Below, piece by piece: positions 31,082 through 40,102 of a stretch of 64,000 bases of DNA. Within the stretch, counting starts at the first letter, position 1; each line of letters opens with the position of its first letter. Origin of the DNA: an uncultured Alphaproteobacteria bacterium (GTDB lineage Bacteria; Pseudomonadota; Alphaproteobacteria; Rhizobiales; Ancalomicrobiaceae); contig CALBKH010000003.1 in assembly GCA_937892955.1 (NCBI GenBank), positions 1-64,000 of the forward strand, written 5' to 3'. The notes beneath the pieces are model-generated. The model was given only the letters and a program-made list of their open reading frames with translations. It was not told where the DNA came from and searched no databases. A program made the translations under genes and the position numbers.

Positions 31082-32722
31082 ATGGCTCACGTTCACGCCT
31101 ATTCCGAGACCGAATCGATTGAAGCCCACGCCCATCACCATGATCACCCGACCGGGTGGCGGCGTTGGCTCATGTCCACCAATCACAAGGACATCGGAAC
31201 GCTCTATCTGATCTTCGCGCTGGTCGCCGGCGTCATCGGCGGCCTGTTGTCGATCGGCATCCGCATGGAGCTGCAGAACCCGGGCGTCCAGTTCTTCCAC
31301 GACACCCACCAGTTCAACGTGTTCACCACCGGCCATGGCCTGATCATGGTGTTCTTCCTGGTGATGCCGGCACTGACGGGCTTCGGCAACTGGTTCGTGC
31401 CGATCATGATCGGAGCGCCGGACATGGCGTTCCCGCGCATGAACAACATCTCGTTCTGGCTGCTGCCGCCGGCGCTGACGCTGCTGGTGCTGTCGATGTT
31501 CGTCCAGGGCCCGCCGGGTTCCAACGGCTTCGGCGGCGGCTGGACCGCCTATCCGCCGCTGTCGTCGACGGCCGGGCATCCCGGGCCGGCGGTCGACTTC
31601 GGCATTCTGGCGCTGCACGTCGCCGGCGCCTCGTCGATCCTCGGCGCGATCAACTTCATCACCACCATCTTCAACATGCGCGCGCCCGGCATGACCATGC
31701 ACAAGATGCCGCTGTTCGCGTGGTCGGTGCTGGTGACCGCCTTCCTGCTCTTGCTGTCGCTGCCGGTGCTCGCCGGTGCGATCACCATGCTGCTCACCGA
31801 CCGCAACTTCGGCACCACCTTCTTCAAGCCGGAGGGCGGCGGCGACGTCATCCTGTTCCAGCACCTGTTCTGGTTCTTCGGCCACCCCGAGGTCTACATC
31901 CTGATCCTGCCGGGCTTCGGTATCATCTCCCACATCATCTCGACCTTCTCGAAGAAGCCGATCTTCGGTTACCTCGGCATGGCCTACGCGATGGTGGCGA
32001 TCGGCGTCGTCGGCTTCGTGGTGTGGGCGCACCACATGTACACGGTCGGCCTCGACGTCGACACCCAGGCCTATTTCGTCGCGGCGACCATGGTCATCGC
32101 GGTGCCGACGGGTGTGAAGATCTTCTCCTGGATCGCGACGATGTGGGGCGGCTCGATCGAGTTCCGCACCCCGATGTACTGGGCGATCGGCTTCATCTTC
32201 CTGTTCACCGTCGGCGGCGTCACCGGCGTGCAGCTCTCCAACGCCGGCTTCGACCGGGTGCTGCACGACACCTATTACGTCGTCGCCCACTTCCACTACA
32301 CGATGTCGCTCGGCGCGGTCTTCGCCATCTTCGCGGGCTGGTACTACTGGTTCCCGAAGATGAGCGGCTACATGTACTCCGAGACCATCGGCAAGCTGCA
32401 CTTCTGGGTCGCGTTCATCGGCGTGAACATGATCTTCTTCCCGCAGCACTTCCTCGGTCTCGCCGGGATGCCGCGCCGCTACGTCGACTATCCCGACGCC
32501 TTCGCCGGGTGGAACTACGTGTCGTCGCTCGGCTCCTACATCTCGGGCGTCGCGGTGCTGATCTTCTTCTACGGGATGATCAAGGCGTTCCGCGACAAGA
32601 TCCCGGCCGGCGACAACCCGTGGGGCGTCGGCGCCACGACCCTCGAGTGGACGCTGTCGTCGCCGCCGCCGTTCCATCAGTTCGAGACCCTGCCGGTCAT
32701 CGCCGAAGACGACGGGCACTGA
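31082..32722 (+). CDS. ctaD: Cytochrome c oxidase subunit I (aa3 type)
   Basis: Heme-copper catalytic subunit that reduces oxygen and pumps protons. The 546-residue protein has 12 predicted helices. It shows TTGHGLIMVFFLVMPAL, the D-channel mouth IGAPDMAFPRMNN, and HPEVYILILPGFG with the CuB histidine and cross-linked tyrosine. VWAHHMYTVG (CuB His pair) and HFHYTMSLGA (heme ligands) are also intact. GAGGGACC precedes the ATG. The 290-bp gap to ctaB is unusually long and filled by a repeat. Confidence 0.97.
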   Translation: MAHVHAYSETESIEAHAHHHDHPTGWRRWLMSTNHKDIGTLYLIFALVAGVIGGLLSIGIRMELQNPGVQFFHDTHQFNVFTTGHGLIMVFFLVMPALTGFGNWFVPIMIGAPDMAFPRMNNISFWLLPPALTLLVLSMFVQGPPGSNGFGGGWTAYPPLSSTAGHPGPAVDFGILALHVAGASSILGAINFITTIFNMRAPGMTMHKMPLFAWSVLVTAFLLLLSLPVLAGAITMLLTDRNFGTTFFKPEGGGDVILFQHLFWFFGHPEVYILILPGFGIISHIISTFSKKPIFGYLGMAYAMVAIGVVGFVVWAHHMYTVGLDVDTQAYFVAATMVIAVPTGVKIFSWIATMWGGSIEFRTPMYWAIGFIFLFTVGGVTGVQLSNAGFDRVLHDTYYVVAHFHYTMSLGAVFAIFAGWYYWFPKMSGYMYSETIGKLHFWVAFIGVNMIFFPQHFLGLAGMPRRYVDYPDAFAGWNYVSSLGSYISGVAVLIFFYGMIKAFRDKIPAGDNPWGVGATTLEWTLSSPPPFHQFETLPVIAEDDGH

Positions 32723-32758
32723 GGGATCGGCTCGGAGGGGCGGTGGCATCCGGCGACG

Positions 32759-32931
32759 CCGAGCCCCCCTCCCTGTCCCTCCCCCGCCGGGGGGAGGGGA
32801 CGCAGGAGGAACCGGCCTTCGGAACGGAATGCCCCCTTCGGAGGGCGCTGCCTGCACCGAGATCGATGGACGAAGGCCCTCTCCCCATCGTCCTCTCCCC
32901 CCTCGAGGGGGAGAGACAGAGAGGGGCTCGG
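32759..32931. repeat. Arm-inverted intergenic element inside the cox cluster
   Basis: Imperfect inverted arms of about 27 bp: the left begins CCGAGCCCCCCTCCCTGTCC, the right ends GAGAGGGGCTCGG. The left arm contains the small hairpin CTCCCCC-GCC-GGGGGGAG-like, the right CTCCCCC-CTC-GAGGGGGAG-like. It lies between ctaD and ctaB. It is related in style to the other repeats, but is a separate family. Confidence 0.6.
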
Positions 32932-33012
32932 CGGCTCCACCGACGAAGGCCTCCGCGCCGGAATGGACGAACGATCGGAGCCGGGCGCTCCCCGTGGTGA
33001 AGGACGGATCGC

Positions 33013-33933
33013 ATGACCGACATCGGATGGCGCCAGAGTGAAGTTCGGATCTCGCTCGCCGAGCCCGGCGACTACTGGCGGCTCCTCAAGCCGCGGGTGA
33101 TGTCGCTCGTCGTCTTCACCGCCTTCGTCGGCATGATCGCCGCGCCCGGTCCGATCGATCCGGTGCTCGGCCTCGTGTCGCTGCTCGCCATCGCGGTGGG
33201 CGCCGGGGCCTCGGGCGCACTGAACCAGTGGTGGGACGCCGACATCGACGCGATCATGACCCGGACCCGGTCTCGACCGATCCCGGCGGGACGGGTCACC
33301 GGCGCGGAGACGCTGACCTACGGTCTGACGCTCTCGGCCTTCTCGGTGATGACCCTCGGCCTCGCCGCCAACTGGCTCGCGGCCGGTCTCCTCGCCTTCA
33401 CCATCTTCTTCTACGTCGTCGTCTATTCGATGGTACTGAAGCGGCGCACGGCGCAGAACATCGTCATCGGCGGTGCGGCCGGCGCGCTCCCCCCCGTCGT
33501 CGCCTGGGCGGCGGTGACGGGGACGCTGGCGTGGCCGCCGATCGTGCTCTTCGCCATCATCTTCGTGTGGACGCCGCCGCACTTCTGGGCGCTGGCGCTC
33601 CTGAAGTCCGAAGACTACGCGCGGGCCGGCGTGCCGATGCTGCCGGTCGTCGCCGGCGAGGATGCGACGCGGCTGCAGATCCTGCTCTATTCGCTGCTGC
33701 TCTTCCCGGTCGGGCTGATGCCGTGGGGCCTCGGCTTCGCCGGGACGGTGCACGGGATCGCCGCGGCCGTCGGCGGCGCGATCTTCGTCGGCCTCGCCGC
33801 GGTGGTCTTCGTCCGCCGCGAGGGCGCGCCGGCGCGCAAGGCCTGCGGCCGGCTCTTCGGCTTCTCGATCCTCCATCTCTTCACCCTCTTCGCGGTGCTG
33901 GCCGGTGAACGGCTGGTGGCCGCCGCCTTCTGA
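33013..33933 (+). CDS. ctaB: Protoheme IX farnesyltransferase (heme O synthase)
   Basis: UbiA-superfamily membrane enzyme that farnesylates heme B to heme O, the precursor of heme A for subunit I. The 306-residue protein has about nine helices and the conserved NQWWDADIDAIMTRTRSRPIP (first Asp-rich loop). The second loop region is FVWTPPHFWALALLKSEDYARAGVPMLP. ATG 33013 has AAGGACGG upstream. Next is coxF after 15 bp. Confidence 0.96.
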   Translation: MTDIGWRQSEVRISLAEPGDYWRLLKPRVMSLVVFTAFVGMIAAPGPIDPVLGLVSLLAIAVGAGASGALNQWWDADIDAIMTRTRSRPIPAGRVTGAETLTYGLTLSAFSVMTLGLAANWLAAGLLAFTIFFYVVVYSMVLKRRTAQNIVIGGAAGALPPVVAWAAVTGTLAWPPIVLFAIIFVWTPPHFWALALLKSEDYARAGVPMLPVVAGEDATRLQILLYSLLLFPVGLMPWGLGFAGTVHGIAAAVGGAIFVGLAAVVFVRREGAPARKACGRLFGFSILHLFTLFAVLAGERLVAAAF

Positions 33934-33948
33934 GCCCGGGAGACCGAC

Positions 33949-34119
33949 ATGACGCCGACCTCCATCCCCGCCGAGACCGGCATCCGCCTCACCGAAGCCG
34001 AACGGCGCGCGCGCAGCTCGCGCAACCGCGCCATCGGGCTGGCGCTCGCTGGGCTCGTCGCCCTGTTCTACGTGGTGACGCTGGCCAAGCTCGGCCTGCA
34101 CCTGCCGTTCAAGGGTTGA
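33949..34119 (+). CDS. CoxF-like small membrane protein
   Basis: The 56-residue protein starts MTPTSIPAETGIRLTEAERR, with one transmembrane helix (IGLALAGLVALFYVVTLAKLG). Small single-helix proteins with LTEAExRAR before the helix occupy this same place between ctaB and ctaG in many Hyphomicrobiales and are called CoxF. They are presumed oxidase assembly or stability factors; no mechanism is known to me. The GGGAGACCGAC upstream contains a usable ribosome site, and ctaG starts 5 bp after its stop. Confidence 0.8.
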   Translation: MTPTSIPAETGIRLTEAERRARSSRNRAIGLALAGLVALFYVVTLAKLGLHLPFKG

Positions 34120-34123
34120 GACG

Positions 34124-34747
34124 ATGACGGCACCCCGCCCGGCCCGAGACATGCGAGGGACAGCGTCGGCGCGTGCCAACGGCCGCGTCGCGGTGATGCT
34201 CTTCGTGCTCACCGGCGGTATGCTCGGGGCGGCCTTCGCCGCGGTGCCGTTCTACACGTGGTTCTGCAGGACGACCGGCTATTCGGGAACCCCGGCGGTC
34301 GCCACGATCGCACCCGACCGGGTGATCGACCGGGTCTTCGAGGTGCGCTTCGACGCCAACGTCCACGCCGGGCTCCCCTGGGATTTCCGGCCGGAGACGA
34401 AGAGCATCACGGTGAAGGCCGGCGAAGTGGCGACGATCCTCTATCGGATCGAGAACCTCTCCGATCGCGAGACGCGCGGCACAGCGGCCTTCAACGTCAC
34501 GCCCGATCTCGCCGGCGGCTACTTCAACAAGCTCGCCTGCTTCTGCTTCACCGAACAGGTGTTGAAGCCGCACGAGGTGATCGAAGCGCCGGTGACGTTC
34601 TTCGTCGATCCGGACGCCGACGCCGACAAGAACCTCAAGGGGCTCACGGCGATCACGCTCTCCTACACTTTCTTCGCCGCCGAGAAGCCGGCCGCGCGCG
34701 CCACGTCGGCGGCGCTCGCCGGGACGGCGACGACCGCCCAGAATTGA
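34124..34747 (+). CDS. ctaG: Cytochrome c oxidase assembly protein CtaG/Cox11
   Basis: Membrane-anchored periplasmic copper chaperone that inserts CuB into subunit I. The 207-residue protein has one N-terminal helix (MLFVLTGGMLGAAFAAVPFYTWFC) and the copper-binding CFCF motif in FNKLACFCFTEQVL. KSITVKAGEVATILYRIENLSD also occurs. The C-terminus VTFFVDPDADADKNLKGLTAITLSYTFF is typical. It starts 5 bp after coxF. Confidence 0.96.
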   Translation: MTAPRPARDMRGTASARANGRVAVMLFVLTGGMLGAAFAAVPFYTWFCRTTGYSGTPAVATIAPDRVIDRVFEVRFDANVHAGLPWDFRPETKSITVKAGEVATILYRIENLSDRETRGTAAFNVTPDLAGGYFNKLACFCFTEQVLKPHEVIEAPVTFFVDPDADADKNLKGLTAITLSYTFFAAEKPAARATSAALAGTATTAQN

Positions 34748-34767
34748 CGTCCGCCGAGGGGGAAACC

Positions 34768-35640
34768 ATGGCAGAGGCACACGGCAAGACCCACGACTAT
34801 CACATCCTCGATCCCAGCCCCTGGCCGATCGTCACTTCCGCCGCCGCCTTCGTCCTGGCGATCGGCGCCATCGGCCTCTTCAAGTGGCGCGTCGGCCAGG
34901 AGCTCGTCCTCGGCGGGATCGATCTGGCCCAGCCGTGGCTGTTCGTGGCGTCGCTCGTCGTGCTGCTCTATTGCATGGGCGCGTGGTGGACCGACGTGGT
35001 CAAGGAGGCGCACGAGGGCCATCACACGCCCGTCGTCGGCCTGCACCTGCGCTACGGCATGATCCTGTTCATCGCCTCGGAGGTGATGTTCTTCGTCGCC
35101 TGGTTCTGGGCGTGGTTCGACGCCGCGCTCTATCCGAACGAGGCCAAGCAGGTGATGCGCGCGGCCTTCACCGGGGGCGTATGGCCGCCGCACGGGGTGG
35201 AGACCTTCGATCCCTGGCACCTGCCGCTCCTCAACACGATGATCCTGCTGCTCTCCGGCACCACGGTCACCTGGGCGCACCACGCCCTGATCGAGGGCGA
35301 CCGGCAGAGCCTGAAGCAGGGTCTCGGCCTCACCGTGGTGCTCGGCTTCCTGTTCACCTGCCTGCAGGCCTACGAATACGCCCACGCCCATTTCGGCTTC
35401 TCGGGGTCGATCTACGGCGCGAGCTTCTTCATGGCGACGGGCTTCCACGGCTTCCACGTCATCGTCGGCACGATCTTCCTCGCCGTCTGCCTGATCCGAG
35501 CCTCGGCCGGCCACTTCACGCCGAAGCAGCACTTCGGCTTCGAAGCGGCGACCTGGTACTGGCACTTCGTCGACGTGGTGTGGTTGTTCCTCTTCGTCTG
35601 CATCTACGTCCTTGGCCGCGGCATGGTCGCGGGCCACTGA
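34768..35640 (+). CDS. ctaE: Cytochrome c oxidase subunit III
   Basis: Seven-helix subunit that stabilises the oxidase and its proton uptake. The 290-residue protein has PWPIVTSAAAFVLAIG, MILFIASEVMFFVAWFWAWF (conserved Glu in helix III), and GVWPPHGVETFDPWHLPLLNT. It ends ATWYWHFVDVVWLFLFVCIYVLG. ATG 34768 has GAGGGGGAAA upstream. Followed by a strong intrinsic terminator. Confidence 0.96.
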   Translation: MAEAHGKTHDYHILDPSPWPIVTSAAAFVLAIGAIGLFKWRVGQELVLGGIDLAQPWLFVASLVVLLYCMGAWWTDVVKEAHEGHHTPVVGLHLRYGMILFIASEVMFFVAWFWAWFDAALYPNEAKQVMRAAFTGGVWPPHGVETFDPWHLPLLNTMILLLSGTTVTWAHHALIEGDRQSLKQGLGLTVVLGFLFTCLQAYEYAHAHFGFSGSIYGASFFMATGFHGFHVIVGTIFLAVCLIRASAGHFTPKQHFGFEAATWYWHFVDVVWLFLFVCIYVLGRGMVAGH

Positions 35641-35657
35641 TCGGACGATCGACCACT

Positions 35658-35698
35658 CACCGGCCCGGACGCGCCTCGTCCGGGCCGGTGGCGTTTTT
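35658..35698 (+). terminator. Strong intrinsic terminator after ctaE
   Basis: A perfect 14-bp G+C-rich stem (35658-35671 with 35677-35690), 5-nt loop, then GCGTTTTT. It lies 18 bp past the ctaE stop and should end most cox transcripts before the DUF983 gene. Confidence 0.92.
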
Positions 35699-35835
35699 CA
35701 GGGTTCGTCGTTCGGCGCGCCGGCCATCGCCATCGGCGGACGTCGTGCGCGATGGTTCGAGGGCGCGCGATGCGCGCCACGTCGACGCCGCTGAAATCCC
35801 GCATACACCCGACCCGATCAGGCTATGTTCCACCC

Positions 35836-36219
35836 ATGACCGAAGCGACGTCTCCCTCGCTGCTGCGCTCCGCCCTCTTCTGCCGCTGTCCGCGTTGCGG
35901 CAAGGGGCGGCTGTTCGCCGGGTTCCTGACGCCGGCGCCGCGCTGCGAGGCTTGCGATCTCGACTATCGCTTCGTCGATTCCGGCGACGGGCCGGCGGTG
36001 TTCGTCATCCTGGTGGTCGGCTTCGTGGTGGTGGCGGCGGCGCTGATCGTCGAGGTGAAATACGCGCCGCCCTACTGGGTCCACGCGGTGCTGTGGGTGC
36101 CGATGATCCTGATCCTGTCGCCGGGGCTCCTCCGACCGCTGAAGACGGCGATGATCGGCCTGCAATATCGCCACAAGGCGCGCGAGGGTCGCCTCGCCGA
36201 ACGGGAGACGCGGCGATGA
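35836..36219 (+). CDS. DUF983 family protein
   Basis: The 127-residue protein has two zinc-ribbon-like cysteine pairs near the N-terminus (FCRCPRCGKGRLF and CEACDLDYRF), then two membrane helices (AVFVILVVGFVVVAAALIV, VLWVPMILILSPGLLRPL). It is commonly found beside cytochrome oxidase genes, which suggests a part in oxidase biogenesis; the role is not known. Start at ATG 35836, conserved beginning. It ends in an ATGA overlap with surf1. Confidence 0.9.
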   Translation: MTEATSPSLLRSALFCRCPRCGKGRLFAGFLTPAPRCEACDLDYRFVDSGDGPAVFVILVVGFVVVAAALIVEVKYAPPYWVHAVLWVPMILILSPGLLRPLKTAMIGLQYRHKAREGRLAERETRR

Positions 36220-36965
36220 GCCCGGCGGCGCGCAGCCTGATCGGACCCGGCATCGCCGCGACGGTGGTCACCGCGATCCTGCTGTCGCTCGGCACCTGGC
36301 AGGTCGGCCGGCTCGCCTGGAAGAACGAGTTGATCGCCACCCTGACGGCGCGCACCAGGGCCGCGCCGATCGCCGCGCCGTCGCTCGCCGAAGCGCGGGC
36401 CAACTCACCGGAGGCGATCGATTGGACGCCGGTGCGGCTCACCGGGCATTTTCTCGCGAGCCTCGACCTGCCGGTCCACGCCATCCTCGGCGAACCGCAC
36501 GGCCGCTTCGGCGGTCCCGGCGTGTGGATGATGACGCCCTTGGCGCGCGACGACGGATCGATCGTGTGGATCAATCGCGGCTTCGTGCCGCGACGGGAGC
36601 GCGATCTCGCGCCCCATGCGCCCGCCCCGTCCGGCGAGGTGACGATCACCGGCATCCTGCGGCGGGCCGAGCCGAGGGGCACCTACGCCCCGGCCGACGA
36701 TCCGGCCCATCGGCTGTGGTTCGTGCGCGATCCCACGGTACTGGCGTCCGCCGCCGGTCTCGATCCGGCGAAGGTGGCGCCCTACACCATCGACGCCGAT
36801 GCGAGCCTGACGCCGGCCTCGGGCCTACCGCAAGCCGGCGAAACCCGCCTCTCCTACCCCAACGACCACCTCGGCTACGCCATCACCTGGTACGGCCTGG
36901 CGGCGACCTGCGTCGGCGTGTTCGCGGTGTTCGCGCGAGGGCGGATGAGGAAAGGCGCTCCGTAG
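36216..36965 (+). CDS. SURF1 family cytochrome oxidase assembly protein
   Basis: Assists heme A insertion into subunit I. The 249-residue protein has the family layout: N-terminal helix (IAATVVTAILLSLGTWQVGRLAWK), a periplasmic domain with VRLTGHF and VWINRGFVPRR, and a C-terminal helix (NDHLGYAITWYGLAATCVGVFAVFA). It overlaps the DUF983 stop. This pair lies beyond the ctaE terminator, so it may have its own promoter in 35700-35835. Confidence 0.94.
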   Translation: MSPAARSLIGPGIAATVVTAILLSLGTWQVGRLAWKNELIATLTARTRAAPIAAPSLAEARANSPEAIDWTPVRLTGHFLASLDLPVHAILGEPHGRFGGPGVWMMTPLARDDGSIVWINRGFVPRRERDLAPHAPAPSGEVTITGILRRAEPRGTYAPADDPAHRLWFVRDPTVLASAAGLDPAKVAPYTIDADASLTPASGLPQAGETRLSYPNDHLGYAITWYGLAATCVGVFAVFARGRMRKGAP

Positions 36966-37084
36966 GGTGCAGAGAGCCGAAGGCGAATTGCACCACACCG
37001 GTCCAGCCCCGGGGCGAAAGAGCAGGATTTCCGAAATGGGGCGTCGAGAGCGGCGGAATTCGCTTCGCTCTTTCCGCCCTAAGG
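36962..37084. repeat. Two copies of a short palindromic repeat (CGAATTGC/GCAATTCG type)
   Basis: GTAGGGTGCAGAGAGCCGAA (start of the unit at 36962-36992) and the opposite-orientation GCGGAATTCGCTTCGCTCTT unit (37052-37084) share the pattern GCAATTCGCTTCGCTCTTTGCACCCTAC. A third copy is at 43823-43853. They fill the gap between the convergent surf1 and EAL genes. Confidence 0.6.
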
Positions 37085-37090
37085 CCCCGT

Positions 37091-39979
37091 TCACTGCGCG
37101 GCGTTGCGGAAGCTGCGGGCGAGGAGGCGGCGGGCGTCCTCGCCGGACATCGGCTCGCCGAAGACGTAGCCCTGCGCGAATTCGCAACCGAGCGCGCGAA
37201 GCTCCAACACGTCGGCGCGGGTCTCGGCGCCCTCGGCGACCACGTCCATGCCGAGGTCGTGGGCGAGCGAGACGATCGAGCGCAGCAGGACCGGGCGGTC
37301 CTTGGTCGTGCCGCCGTTGCCGCGGACGAAGGACTGGTCGATCTTGATGGTGTCGAAGGGGAAGCGCTGCAGGTAGGAGAGCGAGGAATAACCGGTGCCG
37401 AAGTCGTCGAGGGCGAGCGAGGGACCGAGTTCCTTGATGCGCTCCAGCACCTTGGCGGCGTATTCCGGGTTCTCCATGACGAGGCTCTCGGTGACCTCGA
37501 TCTTGAGCGTGCCGCGCGCCACCTCGACCCGCGACAGCACCGCCTTGACGTCGTTGATCAGGTCGTGGCGCAGGATCTGGCGCGAGGAGACGTTGACCGA
37601 GGCGAAGATGCCGAGATCGGCGCCGAACTCCTCCTGCCACGCCGAGAGCTGGCGGGCCGCCTTCTCCAGCACCAGGATGCCGAGCGGGATGATGAGGCCC
37701 GAACGTTCGGCGATGGAGATGAACTCGCCGGCGCCGAGACGGCCGCGCTTCGGGTGATCCCAGCGCACCAGCGCTTCGAAGCCGGCGATGGATTCGTCGG
37801 CCAGCCGGATGATCGGCTGGAACAGCACCTTGATCTCTTCCCGCTCGAGGGCGCGACGCAGGTCGCTCTCGACCGCCAGGATGTCGACGGCGTGCTGGCG
37901 AAGGCTCGGGCGGAACACCTCGATGCGGTCGCCGCCGAGGCGCTTGGCGTGGAACATGGCGATCTCGGCGTCCTTGACGAGATCGTCCTCTTTCTTGGCG
38001 GCGATGTCGTAGATGGCGACGCCGATCGAGGTGGTGAGGAAGACCTCGCGTTCGCCCAGCGTGATCGGCGCCTTCAGCGCCCGGCGGATGCCGTCGGCGA
38101 AGGCGGCGATGCGCTCCGGCTCGGTCTCGGAGATGACCACCACGCCGAACTGATCGCCGTCGATGCGGGCGAGCGTGTCCTGCGGCTTCATCTGGCGAGC
38201 GAGGCGACGGGCGACGGTGAGCAGCATCGAGTCGCCGATCGACAGGCCGAGACTGTCGTTGACGTTCTTGAAGCGATCGATGTCGACGATGATGATCGAC
38301 GGCCGGCCGATGCCCTCGGCGCGGGCGCGGACGATGGCCGAGCCGATGCGGTCGAAGAACAGTTCGCGGTTGGGGAGCCCCGTGAGGTTGTCGTGGACGG
38401 CGTCGTGGAGCAGCCGCTCTTCGGCGTTGTGGATGTCGGTCTCGTCGAGCAGCGTGCCGACGCAGCGCACCACCTCGCCGTCGGCGCCGAGCACCGGCCG
38501 GGCGCGCAGCTTGAACCAACGGAAATGGCCGTCGCGCGAGCGCAGGCGGAAGGTCACCGAGACGCGACCGCGGCGCTGCTCGACCACCGCGTCGAGGGTC
38601 GAGCGGAACGGGTCGCGGTCCTTGGGGTGGAGGATCTCCAGCCAGTCGCGCGCTGCGCTCTCCAGCGCGCCGGGCTCGAGGCCGAGCAGGTCCTCGACTT
38701 CCGGCGACGCCCAGATGTGGTCGCGGGAGACGTCCCAGTCCCAGATCATGTCGCCGGAGCCGACCAGTGCCAGCGCCCGACGCTCGACCTCGCCGGTCGC
38801 CCCTTGCGCGACGCCGCCGCCGGCGAAGGCGTGCTGCATCACCGTGAAGCCGATCAGCATGACGACGAGGACGAGGCCGGCGGCGAGCGCCGGCTGCACC
38901 GCGTCGTTGTCGATGCCGCCGGAGACCGTCAGGCCGGCGGCGAGCAGCCACGCGGTGAGCAGGATCCAGGTCGGGATCAGCATGATGGCGCGGTCGTAGG
39001 CGTGGGCCGCCAGATAGGCGATGAGGCCGGCGCCGACCACGGCGAGGACGCCCAGCGCGATGCGGGCGATGCCGGAGGCGATCACCGGATCGATGACCGC
39101 GACGCCGACGAGACCGAGCAGCACCACCACCGCCGCGCCGGTGACGTGGGAATAGCTCACGTGCCAGCGGTTGAGGTTGAGATAGCTGTAGAGGAAGACG
39201 ACCAGCGTCGTCGCCAGCATCACCTCGGCGCCGGCGCGATAGACCTGATCGGCGCCGGGGGCCAATCGGAAGAGTTTGTCCCAGAAGCCGAAATCGATGC
39301 AGAGATAGGCCAATACCGCCCAGGCCATGGCGGCGGTCGCCGGGAACATGCCGGAGCCGCGCACCACGAAGAGGATGGTGAGGAACAGCGCCAGTAGACC
39401 CGAGATGCCGAGGATGATGCCGCGGAACAGGGTGTAGGCGTTGACGCTGTCCTTGTAGGCGTCTGGCTCCCACAGCACCAGCTTGGGCAGGCGCGGCGTC
39501 TTCAGTTCGAGCACCAGAGTGACGACCGAGCGCGGGTCGAGGGTGACCAGGAAGACGTCGGCCTCCTGGCTGGCGTGGCGCTCGGGGGCGTTGCCTTGAG
39601 AGGTCGAGATCGACTGGATGCGCGACGAGCCGAGGTCGGGGGCGAGGACGCCCGAATCGGCGAGGCGGAAGAAGGGCGCGACGATCAGCCGGTCGATCTG
39701 CTCGTCGGTGTTGTTCTTCAGCGCGAAGACCACCCAGTCGCCGCCGCCGGACTGGCTGGAGCGCACCTCGATGCGCCGAACGATGCCGTCGAGGCCGGGG
39801 GCGGTCGACACCTGGAGGCGTTCGCCGGCGCCGAGCCGCATCTCGACCGCGTGGGTGAGATCGAGGGCGGGGACGTCGAGGGGCACGTTGATCGGCTCGA
39901 CCGCGCGGGCGGCGACGACGCCGAGCTGGAGCACCAGCGTCGCGAGAACGACGGCGATGATGGCGCGCGGGCCCCTCAA
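37091..39979 (-). CDS. Membrane sensor with PAS, degenerate GGDEF and EAL domains
   Basis: Likely cyclic-di-GMP phosphodiesterase or sensor. From TTG 39979 it has 962 residues: a signal peptide, a periplasmic beta domain resembling 7TMR-DISM extracellular domains, about seven helices (residues near 170-390), a PAS domain (WDWDVSRDHIWASPEVEDLLG), GGDEF and EAL. The GGDEF signature reads DGDQF, so cyclase activity is doubtful. The EAL side looks complete: FEALVRW, EVTESLVMENPE, DDFGTGYSS and VAEGAET. The TTG start is preferred because AAAGGA precedes it and a signal peptide follows at once; an ATG at 40063 would place a perfect palindrome inside the gene. Confidence 0.9.
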   Translation of the reverse strand: MRGPRAIIAVVLATLVLQLGVVAARAVEPINVPLDVPALDLTHAVEMRLGAGERLQVSTAPGLDGIVRRIEVRSSQSGGGDWVVFALKNNTDEQIDRLIVAPFFRLADSGVLAPDLGSSRIQSISTSQGNAPERHASQEADVFLVTLDPRSVVTLVLELKTPRLPKLVLWEPDAYKDSVNAYTLFRGIILGISGLLALFLTILFVVRGSGMFPATAAMAWAVLAYLCIDFGFWDKLFRLAPGADQVYRAGAEVMLATTLVVFLYSYLNLNRWHVSYSHVTGAAVVVLLGLVGVAVIDPVIASGIARIALGVLAVVGAGLIAYLAAHAYDRAIMLIPTWILLTAWLLAAGLTVSGGIDNDAVQPALAAGLVLVVMLIGFTVMQHAFAGGGVAQGATGEVERRALALVGSGDMIWDWDVSRDHIWASPEVEDLLGLEPGALESAARDWLEILHPKDRDPFRSTLDAVVEQRRGRVSVTFRLRSRDGHFRWFKLRARPVLGADGEVVRCVGTLLDETDIHNAEERLLHDAVHDNLTGLPNRELFFDRIGSAIVRARAEGIGRPSIIIVDIDRFKNVNDSLGLSIGDSMLLTVARRLARQMKPQDTLARIDGDQFGVVVISETEPERIAAFADGIRRALKAPITLGEREVFLTTSIGVAIYDIAAKKEDDLVKDAEIAMFHAKRLGGDRIEVFRPSLRQHAVDILAVESDLRRALEREEIKVLFQPIIRLADESIAGFEALVRWDHPKRGRLGAGEFISIAERSGLIIPLGILVLEKAARQLSAWQEEFGADLGIFASVNVSSRQILRHDLINDVKAVLSRVEVARGTLKIEVTESLVMENPEYAAKVLERIKELGPSLALDDFGTGYSSLSYLQRFPFDTIKIDQSFVRGNGGTTKDRPVLLRSIVSLAHDLGMDVVAEGAETRADVLELRALGCEFAQGYVFGEPMSGEDARRLLARSFRNAAQ

Positions 39980-40000
39980 ATCAGATCCTTTCCCGACGCA

Positions 40001-40016
40001 CACGTTCGCGAACGTG
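40001..40016. promoter_or_regulatory. Perfect 16-bp palindrome before the EAL gene
   Basis: CACGTTCGCGAACGTG is a perfect inverted repeat, 22-37 bp upstream of the predicted TTG start. It would overlap the promoter or 5' leader and could be an operator. Confidence 0.4.
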
Positions 40017-40102
40017 CCAGACGATTCGAGTGTTACCGGCTGCCTCGCCCCCCGACAAGCCATCGGCCGGGGAAACCCACCGGCCGGACCGATCCGAGCG
40101 CT

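Noticed and set aside
36422..39473. Very long open frames (over 850 codons) on both strands over the surf1 and EAL genes
   Set aside because: They run through surf1, the convergent repeats and the EAL gene in wrong frames and have no domain-like sequence. Antisense open frames of this length are expected at this base composition.
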